DNA of 30,000 bases from Paratrimastix pyriformis. Taxonomy: Eukaryota; Preaxostyla; Paratrimastigidae. Where the stretch lies: contig JAPMOS010000054.1 in assembly GCA_027972325.1 (NCBI GenBank), positions 1 through 30,000 of the forward strand. The letters run 5' to 3'. A program made the translations under genes and the position numbers. Shown piece by piece: positions 19,604-29,756 of the stretch (its first letter is position 1; the number at the start of each line of letters is the position of its first letter). Below the pieces are notes generated by a model. That model worked only from the letters and a program-made list of their open reading frames with translations. It searched no databases and was not told where the DNA came from.

Positions 19604-22600
19604 TTATCGAAAGAGCCTCGGGAAGAACCCGCTGTCCTTCTCCTTCTCCCGTTCGCGTTCCTGTCTCTGCTGCTCCTGCTGCTGCTGTTGCCGCTGCGCG
19701 AGCAGCGATGTGGGGGGGCGTGGGGCCAGGGGCCCGCCGCGCGTTGGCGTGGTGGTGGTTGCCGTGGGCGTGACGGGGCCGCCCGGGGACCGGGACGGGT
19801 CACGACGCAGGTGGCCTGGCCGGGGCTGGGCGGGGGCCGGCCGGGCGGCGGGGCTGTAACCGGGGGCCGGTCGACTGCTATTATCGACCACCACAAACTC
19901 CGCATCGTCGTCGTCGTCCTCAATCAGCAGCCCCCGGGCGCTGTGCATTGACCGCAGGGTGTCCACCAGCGGGTTGGTGGTGGCGGGCGGGTGGCGGGTG
20001 GCGGGCAGCGAACCCCCGAGGACGCTGTCCAGACCGCCGCCCGCGTCGGTGTCGGGCGAGCGGGGCGGGGTGGTGGCGAAGCTGGTGTGGGGCAGCCGGG
20101 CTGACTCGGCCATCATGGGCGTGGCTGAGGGCTGCTGCTGGGGTGCGGGCGGCCCGGCCAGACGGACCGAGTCGGACAGGCGGCGGGCAGGCCGGGTGGT
20201 GGGCGGTGGTGGTGGTGGGGGTACGGGGATGCGGGCTGCCGATGGCCGGACGGGCTGATCGAAGAACGGGTTGCTGCTGCTGGTGGTGGTGGTGCTGGTG
20301 GTGGTTGGCCCGGGCTGCGGCGGATGGGATGGCCCGGGCATCGAGGGCTGGTGCAGGTGATGCCGCAGGACGGGCGGCGCCGGGAATTCGTCGAAGGGGT
20401 TGCTGCTGGTGGTGGTGCTGGTGGGGGTGGTGGTTGCGGTGGTCTGGGATGGGGCAGGGGCGGGGGCCGCGGGGACCTCATCAAAGGGGTTTGTGGTGGC
20501 GGGCACCAGGGGGGCAGGGGCGGGTGTGGCGGCACTGGCGGCCAGGAGGGACGCAGTCAGGGCGCTGACGGGTGTGGCGGCGGATGGCTGGTGCTGGCCG
20601 TGGGCGGGCGTGGCGGCAGCGGCGGCGGCCAGCGAGGCGGCGAGGCCGAAAGGATGCTCATCAACGGCCGGCGCTGTGGCCAGTGCCGGTGCCGGTGCTG
20701 GTGCTGGTGCTGGTGCTGGTGCTGGTGCTGGTGCTGGTGCTGGTGCTGGGGCCGGTGCTGGGGCCGGTGCTGGGGCCGGGACGGGTGCAAGGCCGGGGGC
20801 TGGCGCCGGAGCTGGGGCAGCAGCAGCCTGAGGAGCAGCAGGCAGCGTGGCGGCGGCACCGGGGGCCTGCTCAGCATCACCACCAACATGCCGGCCATCT
20901 GGCCCAGCAGCATCACCGCCGACCGGCCGGGTTGGAATGACATCAGGACGGGCGGAGGATGGCGATTCTGGAAGCTCATCATGAGCCGCGGAGGGGGCGG
21001 GGGGAGAGGGTGGTGAGGTGGGCGCGGGGCTGCGGTTGCTGCTGCTGCTGCTGCTGCCACGGCAGATGGCGGGGAGGCGGGGCGGTGGCTGGCGCGGGGG
21101 CAGGAGGGCAGGCCGGGGTGCTCGGTTCGTCCGACGTGGAGCCCGCCGGGGTGGTGGTGGTGGTTGTGGCGGCGGCGGGTGCTGGTGCTGGTGCTGGTGC
21201 TGGTGCTGGTGCTGGTGCTGGTGCTGGTGCTGGTGCTGGTGCTGGTGCTGGTGCTGGTGGTGCTGGTGCGGGTGCTGGTGCGGGTGCGGGTGCTGGTGCG
21301 GGTGCTGGTGCGGGTGCTGGTGCGGGTGCGGGTGCTGGTGCGGGTGCTGGCGCGGGTGCGGGTGCCGGTGCGGGCATGGGGCACGGAAGCGGGTCCAGCG
21401 GGGCCTCGGCAGCCGGGTTGCCGGGGATGATGGGCAGATCAGGAATATCCCCATCCTCCTCCTCCTCGTCCTCCTCCTCCTCCTCACCACTCGCTCCTCC
21501 GGCATTCCGGGCAGTCGCCGGGAGGGGCTGCTGGGGGCTGGGGCCGGAGCATGACGGGACGGGTGCGACCCCGCAAGAATCAGCAGCAGGAGCAGCAGTG
21601 GTTGTGGTGGTTGTCAGGGTGGTGGCGGTGGTTGTCAGGGTGGTGGTGGTGACGGAGGCAGGAGCGGAGGCAGCTGGAAGCGGTGCGGGGCCCTGGGCGG
21701 GGGCGGGCGCCGGCGAGGCCGAAGCCACGGGGGAGGCGCTTGTCACGGCACCAGAGGAGAGGCTGCTGGTGGTGGTGGTGTTGGTGGCGGTGGTGGTGGT
21801 GGTGGTGGCGGTGGCGGCGGCGGCTGCAAGGGCGCCAGCGATCGGAGCGTCGGCAACTGGCTGCCCGGCGGTGGGGATGGGCATGACGGCATCCGGCGTG
21901 CCAACTGCCGGAGCAGCTGCCTGCGCCTTGTCGGAACTGCTGCTGCTGCTGGTGGTGGTGGAGGTGCTGGTGCTGGTGCTGGAGGAGGTGGAGGAGGAGG
22001 TGGAGGTGGTGGTGGTGGTGGTAGTGGTGCTGGTGCTGAAGGTGGTGGTTGTGGCTATGGCTATGGGGGTGGTGGGCAGGGCGGCCGCGAGTGGGTTGCC
22101 GGGCAGCGGGGTGGTGGCCGTGGGTGCCGACGGGATCAGGGTCACGCCCAGGGTCGCTGCGGCTGCCCTGCCGCCATCATCACCATCCGGTCGCGGTGCC
22201 ATCGGGACGGGAATGGGAATGGCCATGGGCAGCGAGACACGTTCGGTGGGCGGTGGCGGTGGCCCGGTGGAGAGCGGGGCTGCCGGTGATGACGCGGCGG
22301 AGTCAAAAAGCCGATCCGAGGGGCTGGACGGGGTCGAAGTGTGTGCCGGTGCTGGGGGTGGGGGTGGGGCGGCGGGGGCAGTGGAGGCGGCTGCGGAGGC
22401 TCCCACCAGGGGTGCGGGCGGCACAGAGAGGGCCCGGTGGCCCCGGCGTGGGGGCGGCAGATTCAGCAGACGCCCGTCCGGTCCGCCGCCACTGGCGGCA
22501 GCACCGGCAGGGGCAGCGGCGGGCGGTGCTGCTGTTGATGATGATGATGGTGATGTGGTTGTTGTTGTGGGCGCGGGGGCAGGGGCAGGGGCAGGGGCAG

Positions 22601-23287
22601 GGGCGATGGGCGGCAGGGTGACGGGCAGCAGGGGCGCCAGGATGGTCACCGTGGGCGGCGGGGCCGGGGCCGGCGCGGCGCCCTGCGGAGGCGGGGGGGC
22701 GGCGCCGGTGGGCGACAGGGAGTACGCCTGCCTCAGGCGCTGCAGGGCTTCAATGCGCTGCGTCCGCCGGGCGCCCTCGGTCGGGGTGGCCGCCCGGCCC
22801 GTGGGCGTCGTCGTCGCGGCCCGGCCGGCAGCGCCGCTGCGTGTGGTGGACGGGGGCTTGAGGGTCGGGGCGGCGCTGGTGGCGGCGGTGGTGGCGGCGG
22901 GCAGGGCGAAGCCGAGCATGGCGTCCAGGCCGGAGAGGGGCGGCGAGAGGGCCTCCAGGGAGGCCGGGGTGGTTGACTCGACGGGGGCGGGCTGGGTGAG
23001 GGGAGGGGAGGGGAGGTGAGCAGGGGAATCCGGAGGAATGGGATGGGAGCAGGAGAGAGAGCACGGCAGGACACCCCCCGACCCCACCCTCCGGCCGATA
23101 CCATATATCCCGTCCCGTTACCATCATTGTATCGATCAATCAGCATCATCCAATCATCATCCAATCATCCAATCATCATCATCATCATTTAATCATCATC
23201 ATCATTTAATCATCATCATCATCGTTCAATCATCATCATCGTCATCATCGTCATCCAATCATCATCATCATCATCATCATCATCACC

Positions 23288-23363
<76 letters not shown>

Positions 23364-24508
23364 ACCACCACCACCAACCACCAACCACCACCCCAGCGGT
23401 GCCGACCTCGGGCTTGGGGGCCAGGTGGGCGTCGAGCAGGGGCGCGAGGCGCAGGAAGAGGTCCACCGCATCGCGCAGCAGGGCCGGCAGGCTCAGCTTG
23501 AGGGCAAGCCCGTTCATGTGCTGCGCCATGTGATATGACATGTGACAACCAGAGGGTGATGACGGTGAGGATGGCATAGGCCAGGCTCAGCTAGAGTTCA
23601 TGTGCTGCGCCGACAAGGAAGGGGAATGGTGGCGGGTGATGCGCATGGGCGATCAATGCAGGCTCAGCTTCAGGGCCAGTCCATTCATCTTCGTGTGCTG
23701 CACCATGGCACGGGCAATCTTCAGATGGGCAACAGCAGTTGCTCAGCGCACACAGTCCGCCATGGGCGAGGACCCCGAGGATCTTGTTGGAGTGCATCCA
23801 TCCCATCATCCCTCCGGCCACACAGTCGCCCAGCAGCCACACAGCCGCACAGCCAAGCGTGCATCTCATCCCATCCCTCCGTCCCTCCATCCAGCCAGAC
23901 ACAGCCGAGACAGCCACCCGGTCAGCCCTCCCTCCCTCCCTCCCTCCCTGCCATCCCTCCCTCCAGCCAGCGACCCTGAGGATCTCGTCGGAGTGCGTCC
24001 CATCCCTCCCTCCCATCCCCTCCCCTCCCATCCAACCATCCAATCCAGCCAGCCAGGCGGACCCTGAGGATCTCGTCGGAGTGCATCCGGGTGCCCAGGA
24101 TGGCCGGGGCCTGGCCAAGCAGGATGGTCGCGCAGCAGCACTCGACAAAGTGCGGCGTCAGGTGGTCCGTCCAGATGGCCTGCATTGGTGCGCGGCGAGG
24201 ATGAGCGATGATGTGATGATGGTGGGGTGATGATGGTGGGGTGATGATGGTGGGGTGATGATGGTGGGGTGATGATGGTGGGGTGATGATGGTGGGGTGA
24301 TGATGGTGGGGTGATGATGGTGGGGTGATGATGGTGGGGTGATGATGGTGGGGTGATGATGGTGGGGTGATGATGGTGGGGTGATGATGGTGGGGTGATG
24401 ATGGTGGATGATGGTGGGTGATGATGGTGGGGTGATGATGGTGGGGTGATGATGGTGGGGTGATGATGGTGGGGTGATGATGGTGGGGTGATGATGGTGG
24501 GGTGATGA

Positions 24509-24603
<95 letters not shown>

Positions 24604-24986
24604 GGCACAAGAATGGAAATTATGAATGGAAGTGTATGCATATTAGTATCAGTCCGTTCTGATTGGCCCGCAGGCAGCGGGGGGCAGTGGTGTGTGACGA
24701 GGGACGAGTGGTGTGGTGGGAGCGGGCATCCGTGCAAGGCCGTTGTCAGGGCAGATCCGTCCAGGTGTGGGCGGTGGATGACGGGTGTCAGGCGGCGGGT
24801 GCTGTGTGTCAGAGGGTGGGCCGTTGCGTGTCAGGTGGTGGGGGGCGCTGTGTGTCAGGGGGCGGACCTCCCAGAGGCGCATGACGTCGGTGTATGCGAA
24901 CTCGCGTTTGAAGTGCAGCAGGCACCAGCGGAAGCAGAAGAAGTAATTGTCCGCACCCACCTCGGCTGCGGTGCGGTGGTGAGCCC

Positions 24987-25017
<31 letters not shown>

Positions 25018-28000
25018 ACACACACACGCCGTGCCCCCACGGAAATTCGCAGGCGAAACGGAGGGTCAGTGGTGAGCAGCTGCGAAACTGGAATGGCTGT
25101 TCGCCCCGACCTCCAACCACCCACCCCTTTCCTCCATCCCTTCACACCCCATGCCCCACACCCGCGCCAGAGAATCCACGCGATGGAGGAGTGTGGGGGG
25201 CGGCGGCGGACCGAGGTGCCTGGCCAGGGGGGGCGATGCGATCCGCACCAGGGAGCCGACCCGCTCCAGCTGGGCGAACAGGCCCGACTGGTCCGTGGCG
25301 AAGTTGGGCTCCTGCAACCACAACCACAGCCATCACCACGATGATTGGGTGATGATGATTGGGTGATGATGATTGGGATGATGATGATTGGGATGATGAT
25401 GATGATGATGATGATGGGATGCTCGGATGATTGGATGATGATGATTGGATGATGATGATTGGATGATGATGATTGGGATGATGATTGGGATGATGATGAT
25501 TGGGATGATGATGATTGGATGATGATGATTGGAATGATGATGATTGGAATGATGATGATTGGATGATGATGATTGGATGATGATGATTGGATGATGATGA
25601 TTGGATGATGATGTTGCTAGCGAAATTGCATCCTGGATGATTCGGGGACACCAGAGGGGCATCATGGGGGGATGGAGGCCTCATGGGGGGGGGTGGAGAC
25701 ATGGGGATGTGCATGGACAGACCATGCGTTCCATGAGGCCGGCGAACAGCCAGAAGGCGTCCACCTCGTCGCCCCCCATGACCACCAGCAGCGGCGCAAG
25801 CAGGTCGCTCATGCCCTGCACGTAGCCCAGGTCTGCAGGGATGGAGAAAAAGTGGGGGACGGATGGATTGAGAAAGGCGATCGAGTTCCATTGATGATGC
25901 AAAAGAAACGTGGCGGTCTGTGTCTTGATTTCATCACAATTCCACTCACGAAATGAACCGCGGAGCAGCACAGTCCGGAACTGATCAGGTTGCACGATGA
26001 ACATTCGTTGATGGCCTTGATGAGGGCAGGGCGGGCAGTCCGGCCCGGCCGATCAATTAGGGGATCGCACCCGAAAGAAAGAACTATGGGAAGGCAACGA
26101 AAAAGGCGCTCTCCCGGGACGACGCACGAACACTATATTTTGAATAAAGTATCTTGGCGGCGGTGGTGGTGGTGGGGGGGGGGGGGGAATCGACCCCGGA
26201 AACACCCCGACTTTGAACGCCTGGTGAACCAAGTGGAGGCCCAATGAGCGCCGGAAACTGGCCACTCGCCACTCACCACCTTCCTTCCTTGCTTCCATCC
26301 TCGCTTCCATCCTTGCTTCCATCCTTCCTTGCTTCCATCCTTCCTTGCTTCCATCCATCCATCCATCCGTCCGTCCTTCCTTCCTCCCTTCCATCCATCC
26401 GTCCTTCCTTCTTTCCTTCCTCCCTTCCATCCATCCATCCACCCACCCATCCATCCCATCCCATCCCATCCCATCCCATCCCATCCCATCCCATCCATCC
26501 ATCCATCCATCCATCCATCCATCCATCCATCCATCCATCCATCCATCCATCCATCCATCCATCCATCCATCCATCCATCCATCCATCCATCCATCCATCC
26601 ATCCATTTGATGTGGGTGATTCAAACGACGCGACGACAATCGCCCAAGATCGGCAACCGGGGAGCCGGCAAGGGGGAGATATGGTTTCGACGGCCCGCGA
26701 GATCATCAGAGCGGCGGGGCACACCCAAGGGGGACGCTGCGTTGTGACACCCACCCCACCGTCCATGGCCCGCCTCCAGGAGATCTTCCGGAAGTACATT
26801 GATTGAACCCAGCCAAGGAATTCTTGGTTGCCTCCTTCACGAACGAGGGACCTTCTTTCGGTTCCCCATTCATGATGCCTTTGCCTCCTCGCTGGGGCTG
26901 ACGGCAAAAATTATGGGACAACGAGGAGGATGACTGAGACCGAGGCGGAGGATCGAATGGGATGATGATTGGATGGTGGGTGGTGATGGTGACGGTGACG
27001 GTGACGGACCGAAGTTGTAGAAGCTGTACGTGACCAGGATGTCGGAGAGCTTGCGCAGGTACTGATGCTCCTTGTCATCAAGCTGCGGCATCCCAGAGCC
27101 CCGGGGCACACATGGACGGCGGCATACCATGAGCACCACCATCAACATCAACATCATCCACTCCACCATCCAGCCATCACCATCCATCATCAACATCATC
27201 CAATCAACATCATCCAATCAACATCATCCAATCAACATCATCCAACCATCATCAACATCATCCAATCAACATCATCCAATCATCATCCAACAACAACTGA
27301 CACATATACCAGAAGCGAACTCCGGCCCCGGCGGGGTGAGCCGAAATGCCGCGCGGTGTGTGATGGACAGGTGGTGGACAGGTGATGGACAGGTGGTGGA
27401 CAGGTGATGGACAGGTGGTGGACAGGTGATGGACAGGTGGTGGACAGGTGATGGACATGTGATGGACAGGTGGTGGACAGGTGATGGACAGGAAGAGACA
27501 TGTGACGCGGGGACGGTGTGAGTGTGATGATGTGTGAGTGTGATGATGTGTGTGGTGGTGGTCTGTGTGGTGATGGTCTGTGTGGTGATGGTCTGTGTGG
27601 TGATGATGTGTGTGATGATGTGAATGAAGTGCTTGGGGTGGATGTGCGACCTCGAACAGGGGGTGCGAGCGGTCCGTCCTGACGACGTCCTTCTCGATGC
27701 TGTAGCGGCGGTCCCGGTACAGGCTGAACCGGCGCTCCTGCTCGGGGATGATGGACATCCATTGCCGCTGCCCACATAGGAAGGGACGAGATGATGATGG
27801 GATGATGGGATGATGGGATGATTGGATGATTGAATGATGATTGGATGATGATTGGATGATGATGTTGATGATGATGGACATCCGTTGCCGCTGCCCACAC
27901 ACAGACGCACAGGAACGGGATGGTGATGATGGAAGATGGACATCCGCTGCGTCGCACCGCACGGTAGACACACAGACACAAGCAAGCATTGAGCCTGAAG

Positions 28001-29756
28001 TATGCGGAAACCTTCACCGCCCTTCCCGACACACAGGCAACACTAAGTGCGGGGCGCGGACCTTGAGCCTGAAGTAGGTGGAGACCTTCTCCTCCTTGGT
28101 CTGGGCCCGCTCCTGGGCGGTGCTGTCCAGTGGGTAGTACCCCAGCAGGAACTTCCACACCTGGGGCCGCAGGTCGGGGTGCACGCCCTGGATGTGTGTG
28201 TGTGTGTGTGTGTGTGGGGGTGATGGATCAGAGATCGTCCTCCTGGCGCAAGCACGGGACCCCATAGGAGACGGACTCCTTAATGCGCTGCACCCCCAAC
28301 CACCCACACGGTGATACAGGCCACCAAACAACGGACCCCGTAGAAGACGTACTCCTTGAATCGCTGCAGGTCGACGATGCGCCCATCGACGTCCAGCATC
28401 TGCTCCCACTGGACCGAGTCCAGGGGCCCGAAAATCTTGCGCTTCTCGACCTCCGTCGCCGCCAAGACCTCGAACTCGGCGTCGCTGGCGGTGGAGAGCG
28501 GGGGCTCGGCCGGGGCGGGGGTGCTGGTTGAGATGGAGACCGGGGTCGGAGCCACCACCGGGATGATGCTCACGGGCAGCAGCGGCGGAGTGGACGGGGC
28601 GGTCGGGGCGGCGCCCGAGGGGCTCTCGGAGAAGCCTGATGGCGGGGGAAGTGAAGGCATGTGAAGTGGGGACAATGACGGGGGATGTCGATATGTGTTG
28701 TGAGGGGCTCCGCGAAGATTAGGGGGACGATGATGGGGTGGATGTCGGCAGGCGTGGTGAGGTGCTCTCGGAAAACCCTGACGGGCGGGAGTGAAGGCAG
28801 ATCCTGATAGACGATGATGATGATTTGATGGTTCATGACGGTGATGATGATTGGTTGCTGTTGCTGTTGCTGTTGATGCTGTTGATGATGATGACATGAC
28901 GGGGGGACGTGGGCACGCGTGGTGACCCAGCGGAATGCGCATCAAAGCCCGGCCGCCGGGCGTGGGAGCGGGGTGTGTGATGCCAGACACAGACCACGCG
29001 CACCGGGGGAGATAGCGTCCGATGGGGAGAGCGGGGGGACGGAGACAGGCGGAGGAGATGGCGATTGGGGCGGTGGGGCAACCACCGCGACCAGGGACAC
29101 AAACAAGTTTGGATCATCGTGGGCGCTACGCGGGGGAAGAAGACGGTGGTGGTATTGGAGGTGGGACTTGTCCGGCAAGAGCAGACCGACTGAGTTGAGA
29201 GTTCTTTTGTACTTCAGTGAGGAATGCATCCAGCATCCGTGGGTTTGGGAAGTGAAGCGGAGGGGCATTGGTGCCTATCGGGTGATGACATGGTTTAAGG
29301 ACCCATTTTGGGGGAGCGGCGACCATTCGTTTTGGTTATAATAGCAAATGGCATCCCGAATGTGGGCGCGACCCTCCGGATGGATTTCATTTCTTGGACG
29401 TCGCAACTGAAACCTGGACCAACAAGAGTGAAAAGGGGTTGATGGTTTGTCCGGACCCTCTGGCTTCGGAGACTCAAGACCTAAAAAACCAATGGAAAAC
29501 AGGCACCAGAAAATCGAGCCAGACCACGGGGCGGAGGGGCAGAATCATCAAGTGAAAGCACAGTGGCCCCTTCTTCCTCATCAGAAGCGCCCTGAAATTT
29601 ACAAGGGGTTGCCTCATGGATAGGGGCCCATTCAACAAGAACGCATCCTTCCTCTGTTCGACGAATCGAAAGCTGCCCGGGGATTTGGTCGTGTCTTCGA
29701 GGATTCGGCTGCATGGCAATGCCAGGCTTGGAAAAAATAACTGTGCCGCTATCCAT
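19604..29756 (-). CDS. TBC1D15/17 (GYP7)-like Rab GTPase-activating protein with long low-complexity tail
   Basis: Sixteen exons (minus): 29507-29756, 29457-29480, 29303-29413, 29187-29274, 28995-29125, 28337-28635, 28062-28187, 27651-27767, 27010-27082, 25723-25832, 25212-25311, 24868-24965, 24063-24179, 23407-23520, 21136-22991, 19604-21029; 5,040 bases, 1,679 residues, all phases fit. The N-terminus ([16 protein letters not shown]..., then [20 protein letters not shown] and AHDDPNLFV) matches the Rab-binding domain of TBC1D15. [13 protein letters not shown] keeps its LC3-interacting FEVI-like site. The TBC domain follows: [20 protein letters not shown], the arginine finger in [10 protein letters not shown], the glutamine finger in [11 protein letters not shown], and [17 protein letters not shown]. 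Both catalytic residues are present, so it should act as a GAP, probably on Rab7-type Rabs (inferred from the family). The last 1,100 residues are Ala/Pro/Thr/Ser-rich with NPF motifs. The last intron (106 bp) is the least certain. Confidence 0.9.
20255..20500 (-). other. Cluster of NPF motifs in the tail of the Rab GAP
   Basis: In the exon 16 frame three motifs occur: TTNPFDEVP (about 20490), SSNPFDEFP (about 20395) and [10 protein letters not shown] (about 20265). NPF is the known ligand of EH domains (Eps15, EHD, intersectin families). Their spacing in an otherwise disordered Pro/Thr/Ser tail suggests recruitment to endocytic membranes (inference). Confidence 0.6.
20694..20781. repeat. (GGTGCT)n array coding Ala-Pro repeats, exon 16 of the Rab GAP gene
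   Basis: Tandem GGTGCT, then GGGGCCGGTGCT units. On the minus strand in the gene frame they read as alternating Pro and Ala. Length variation would change the protein by pairs of residues without shifting the frame. Confidence 0.9.
21176..21372. repeat. (GGTGCT)n / (GGTGCG)n array coding Ala-Pro repeats, exon 15 of the Rab GAP gene
   Basis: About 200 bases of nearly perfect GGTGCT followed by GGTGCT/GGTGCG mixtures; in the gene frame they encode Pro-Ala dipeptides. Other frames of it give the His-Gln and His-Pro pseudo-frames. Confidence 0.9.
23105..23395. repeat. (TCA)n / (CAC)n region in intron 14
   Basis: Interrupted TCATCA, CAATCATCA and CACCAC repeats fill most of intron 14 of the Rab GAP gene. 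The poly-His and poly-Asp frames across it are artefacts of the triplet. Confidence 0.9.
23488..24084 (-). repeat. Displaced copies of both exon edges in and around intron 13 of the Rab GAP gene
   Basis: The end of exon 13 with its donor (true copy about 24057-24090) recurs at about 23964-24000 and 23771-23799, sharing for example GAGGATCTCGTCGGAGTG. The start of exon 14 with its acceptor (true copy about 23488-23530) recurs at 23581-23611, sharing TTCATGTGCTGCGCC, and about 23655-23717 with CAGGCTCAGCTTCAGGGCC. All copies are direct and keep GTC donors or CAG acceptors. Simple (CCTC/ATCC)-like sequence lies between them. Confidence 0.85.
24210..24508. repeat. 14-bp minisatellite (GTGATGATGGTGGG)n in intron 12
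   Basis: About 21 nearly identical tandem copies of a 14-base unit, with one shortened copy near 24407-24420. High identity suggests recent expansion. Confidence 0.95.
24511..24603. repeat. (GAT)n microsatellite in intron 12
   Basis: About 30 uninterrupted GAT triplets directly after the 14-bp minisatellite. Confidence 0.95.
24984..25027. repeat. Poly-C followed by (CA)n in intron 11
   Basis: About 20 C and then about 12 CA pairs, close to the acceptor of exon 12; on the transcribed strand this is (TG)n then poly-G before the CAG. Confidence 0.9.
25340..25613. repeat. GATGATGATTGG(A/G)-type minisatellite in intron 10
   Basis: About 20 tandem variants of GATGATGATTGGAT and GATGATGATTGGGAT fill the intron between exons 10 and 11. 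Confidence 0.95.
26278..26606. repeat. (CATC)n and (CCATC)n arrays in intron 9
   Basis: CTTCC/CATCC-like units grade into CCCAT units at 26455-26497, then about 28 perfect CATC units to 26606. This is the core of the 1.18-kb intron 9 of the Rab GAP gene. Confidence 0.95.
27135..27297. repeat. ATCATCCAATCAAC-type minisatellite in intron 8
   Basis: Tandem 14-base units (CATCATCCAATCAA and variants) near the acceptor side of intron 8. Confidence 0.9.
27361..27492. repeat. 11-bp minisatellite (GGACAGGTGRT)n in intron 8
   Basis: Alternating GGACAGGTGGT and GGACAGGTGAT units, about 12 copies. Confidence 0.9.
27512..27625. repeat. GTGTGATGAT-type repeats in intron 8
   Basis: Short tandem units such as GAGTGTGATGATGTGT and GGTCTGTGTGGTGAT near the donor side of intron 8. 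Confidence 0.8.
27748..28095 (-). repeat. Displaced copies of both exon edges in and around intron 7 of the Rab GAP gene
   Basis: The end of exon 7 (true about 28057-28095) has a diverged copy at about 27988-28023 (shared TTGAGCCTGAAGTA). The start of exon 8 with its acceptor (true about 27748-27775) recurs at about 27869-27900 (shared TTGCCGCTGCCCACA) and, shorter, at about 27932-27958 (shared GATGGACATCC). GGGATGAT-type repeats fill the space between. Confidence 0.85.
28193..28216. repeat. (TG)n microsatellite in intron 6
   Basis: About 12 TG pairs just beyond the acceptor of exon 7. Confidence 0.9.
28253..28368 (-). repeat. Displaced copy of the exon 6 end in intron 6 of the Rab GAP gene
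   Basis: The last 40 bases of exon 6 with the donor (about 28330-28368) match 28253-28292 at most positions (shared GACTCCTTAA-like and GCGCTGCA-like blocks, GGACCCC around the donor). The copy would read IKESVSYG where the true exon reads FKEYVFYG and keeps a GTC after it. Confidence 0.8.
28615..28800 (-). repeat. Displaced copies of the exon 6 start in intron 5 of the Rab GAP gene
   Basis: The acceptor and start of exon 6 (true 28618-28660) recur at 28761-28799 (shared TGCTCTCGGA-like, GGGAGTGAAGGCA), with a weaker third copy at about 28708-28727 (GAGGGGCTCCGCGAAG). The copy keeps the CAG acceptor. Confidence 0.75.

Noticed and set aside
20557-21554. His-Gln, His-Pro and Cys-Trp repeat proteins at the hexamer arrays
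   Set aside because: Alternative frames of the Ala-Pro arrays of the Rab GAP exons.
23219-24610. Poly-Asp, poly-Ile and poly-His frames
   Set aside because: Produced by TCA/GAT triplet repeats inside introns 12-14.
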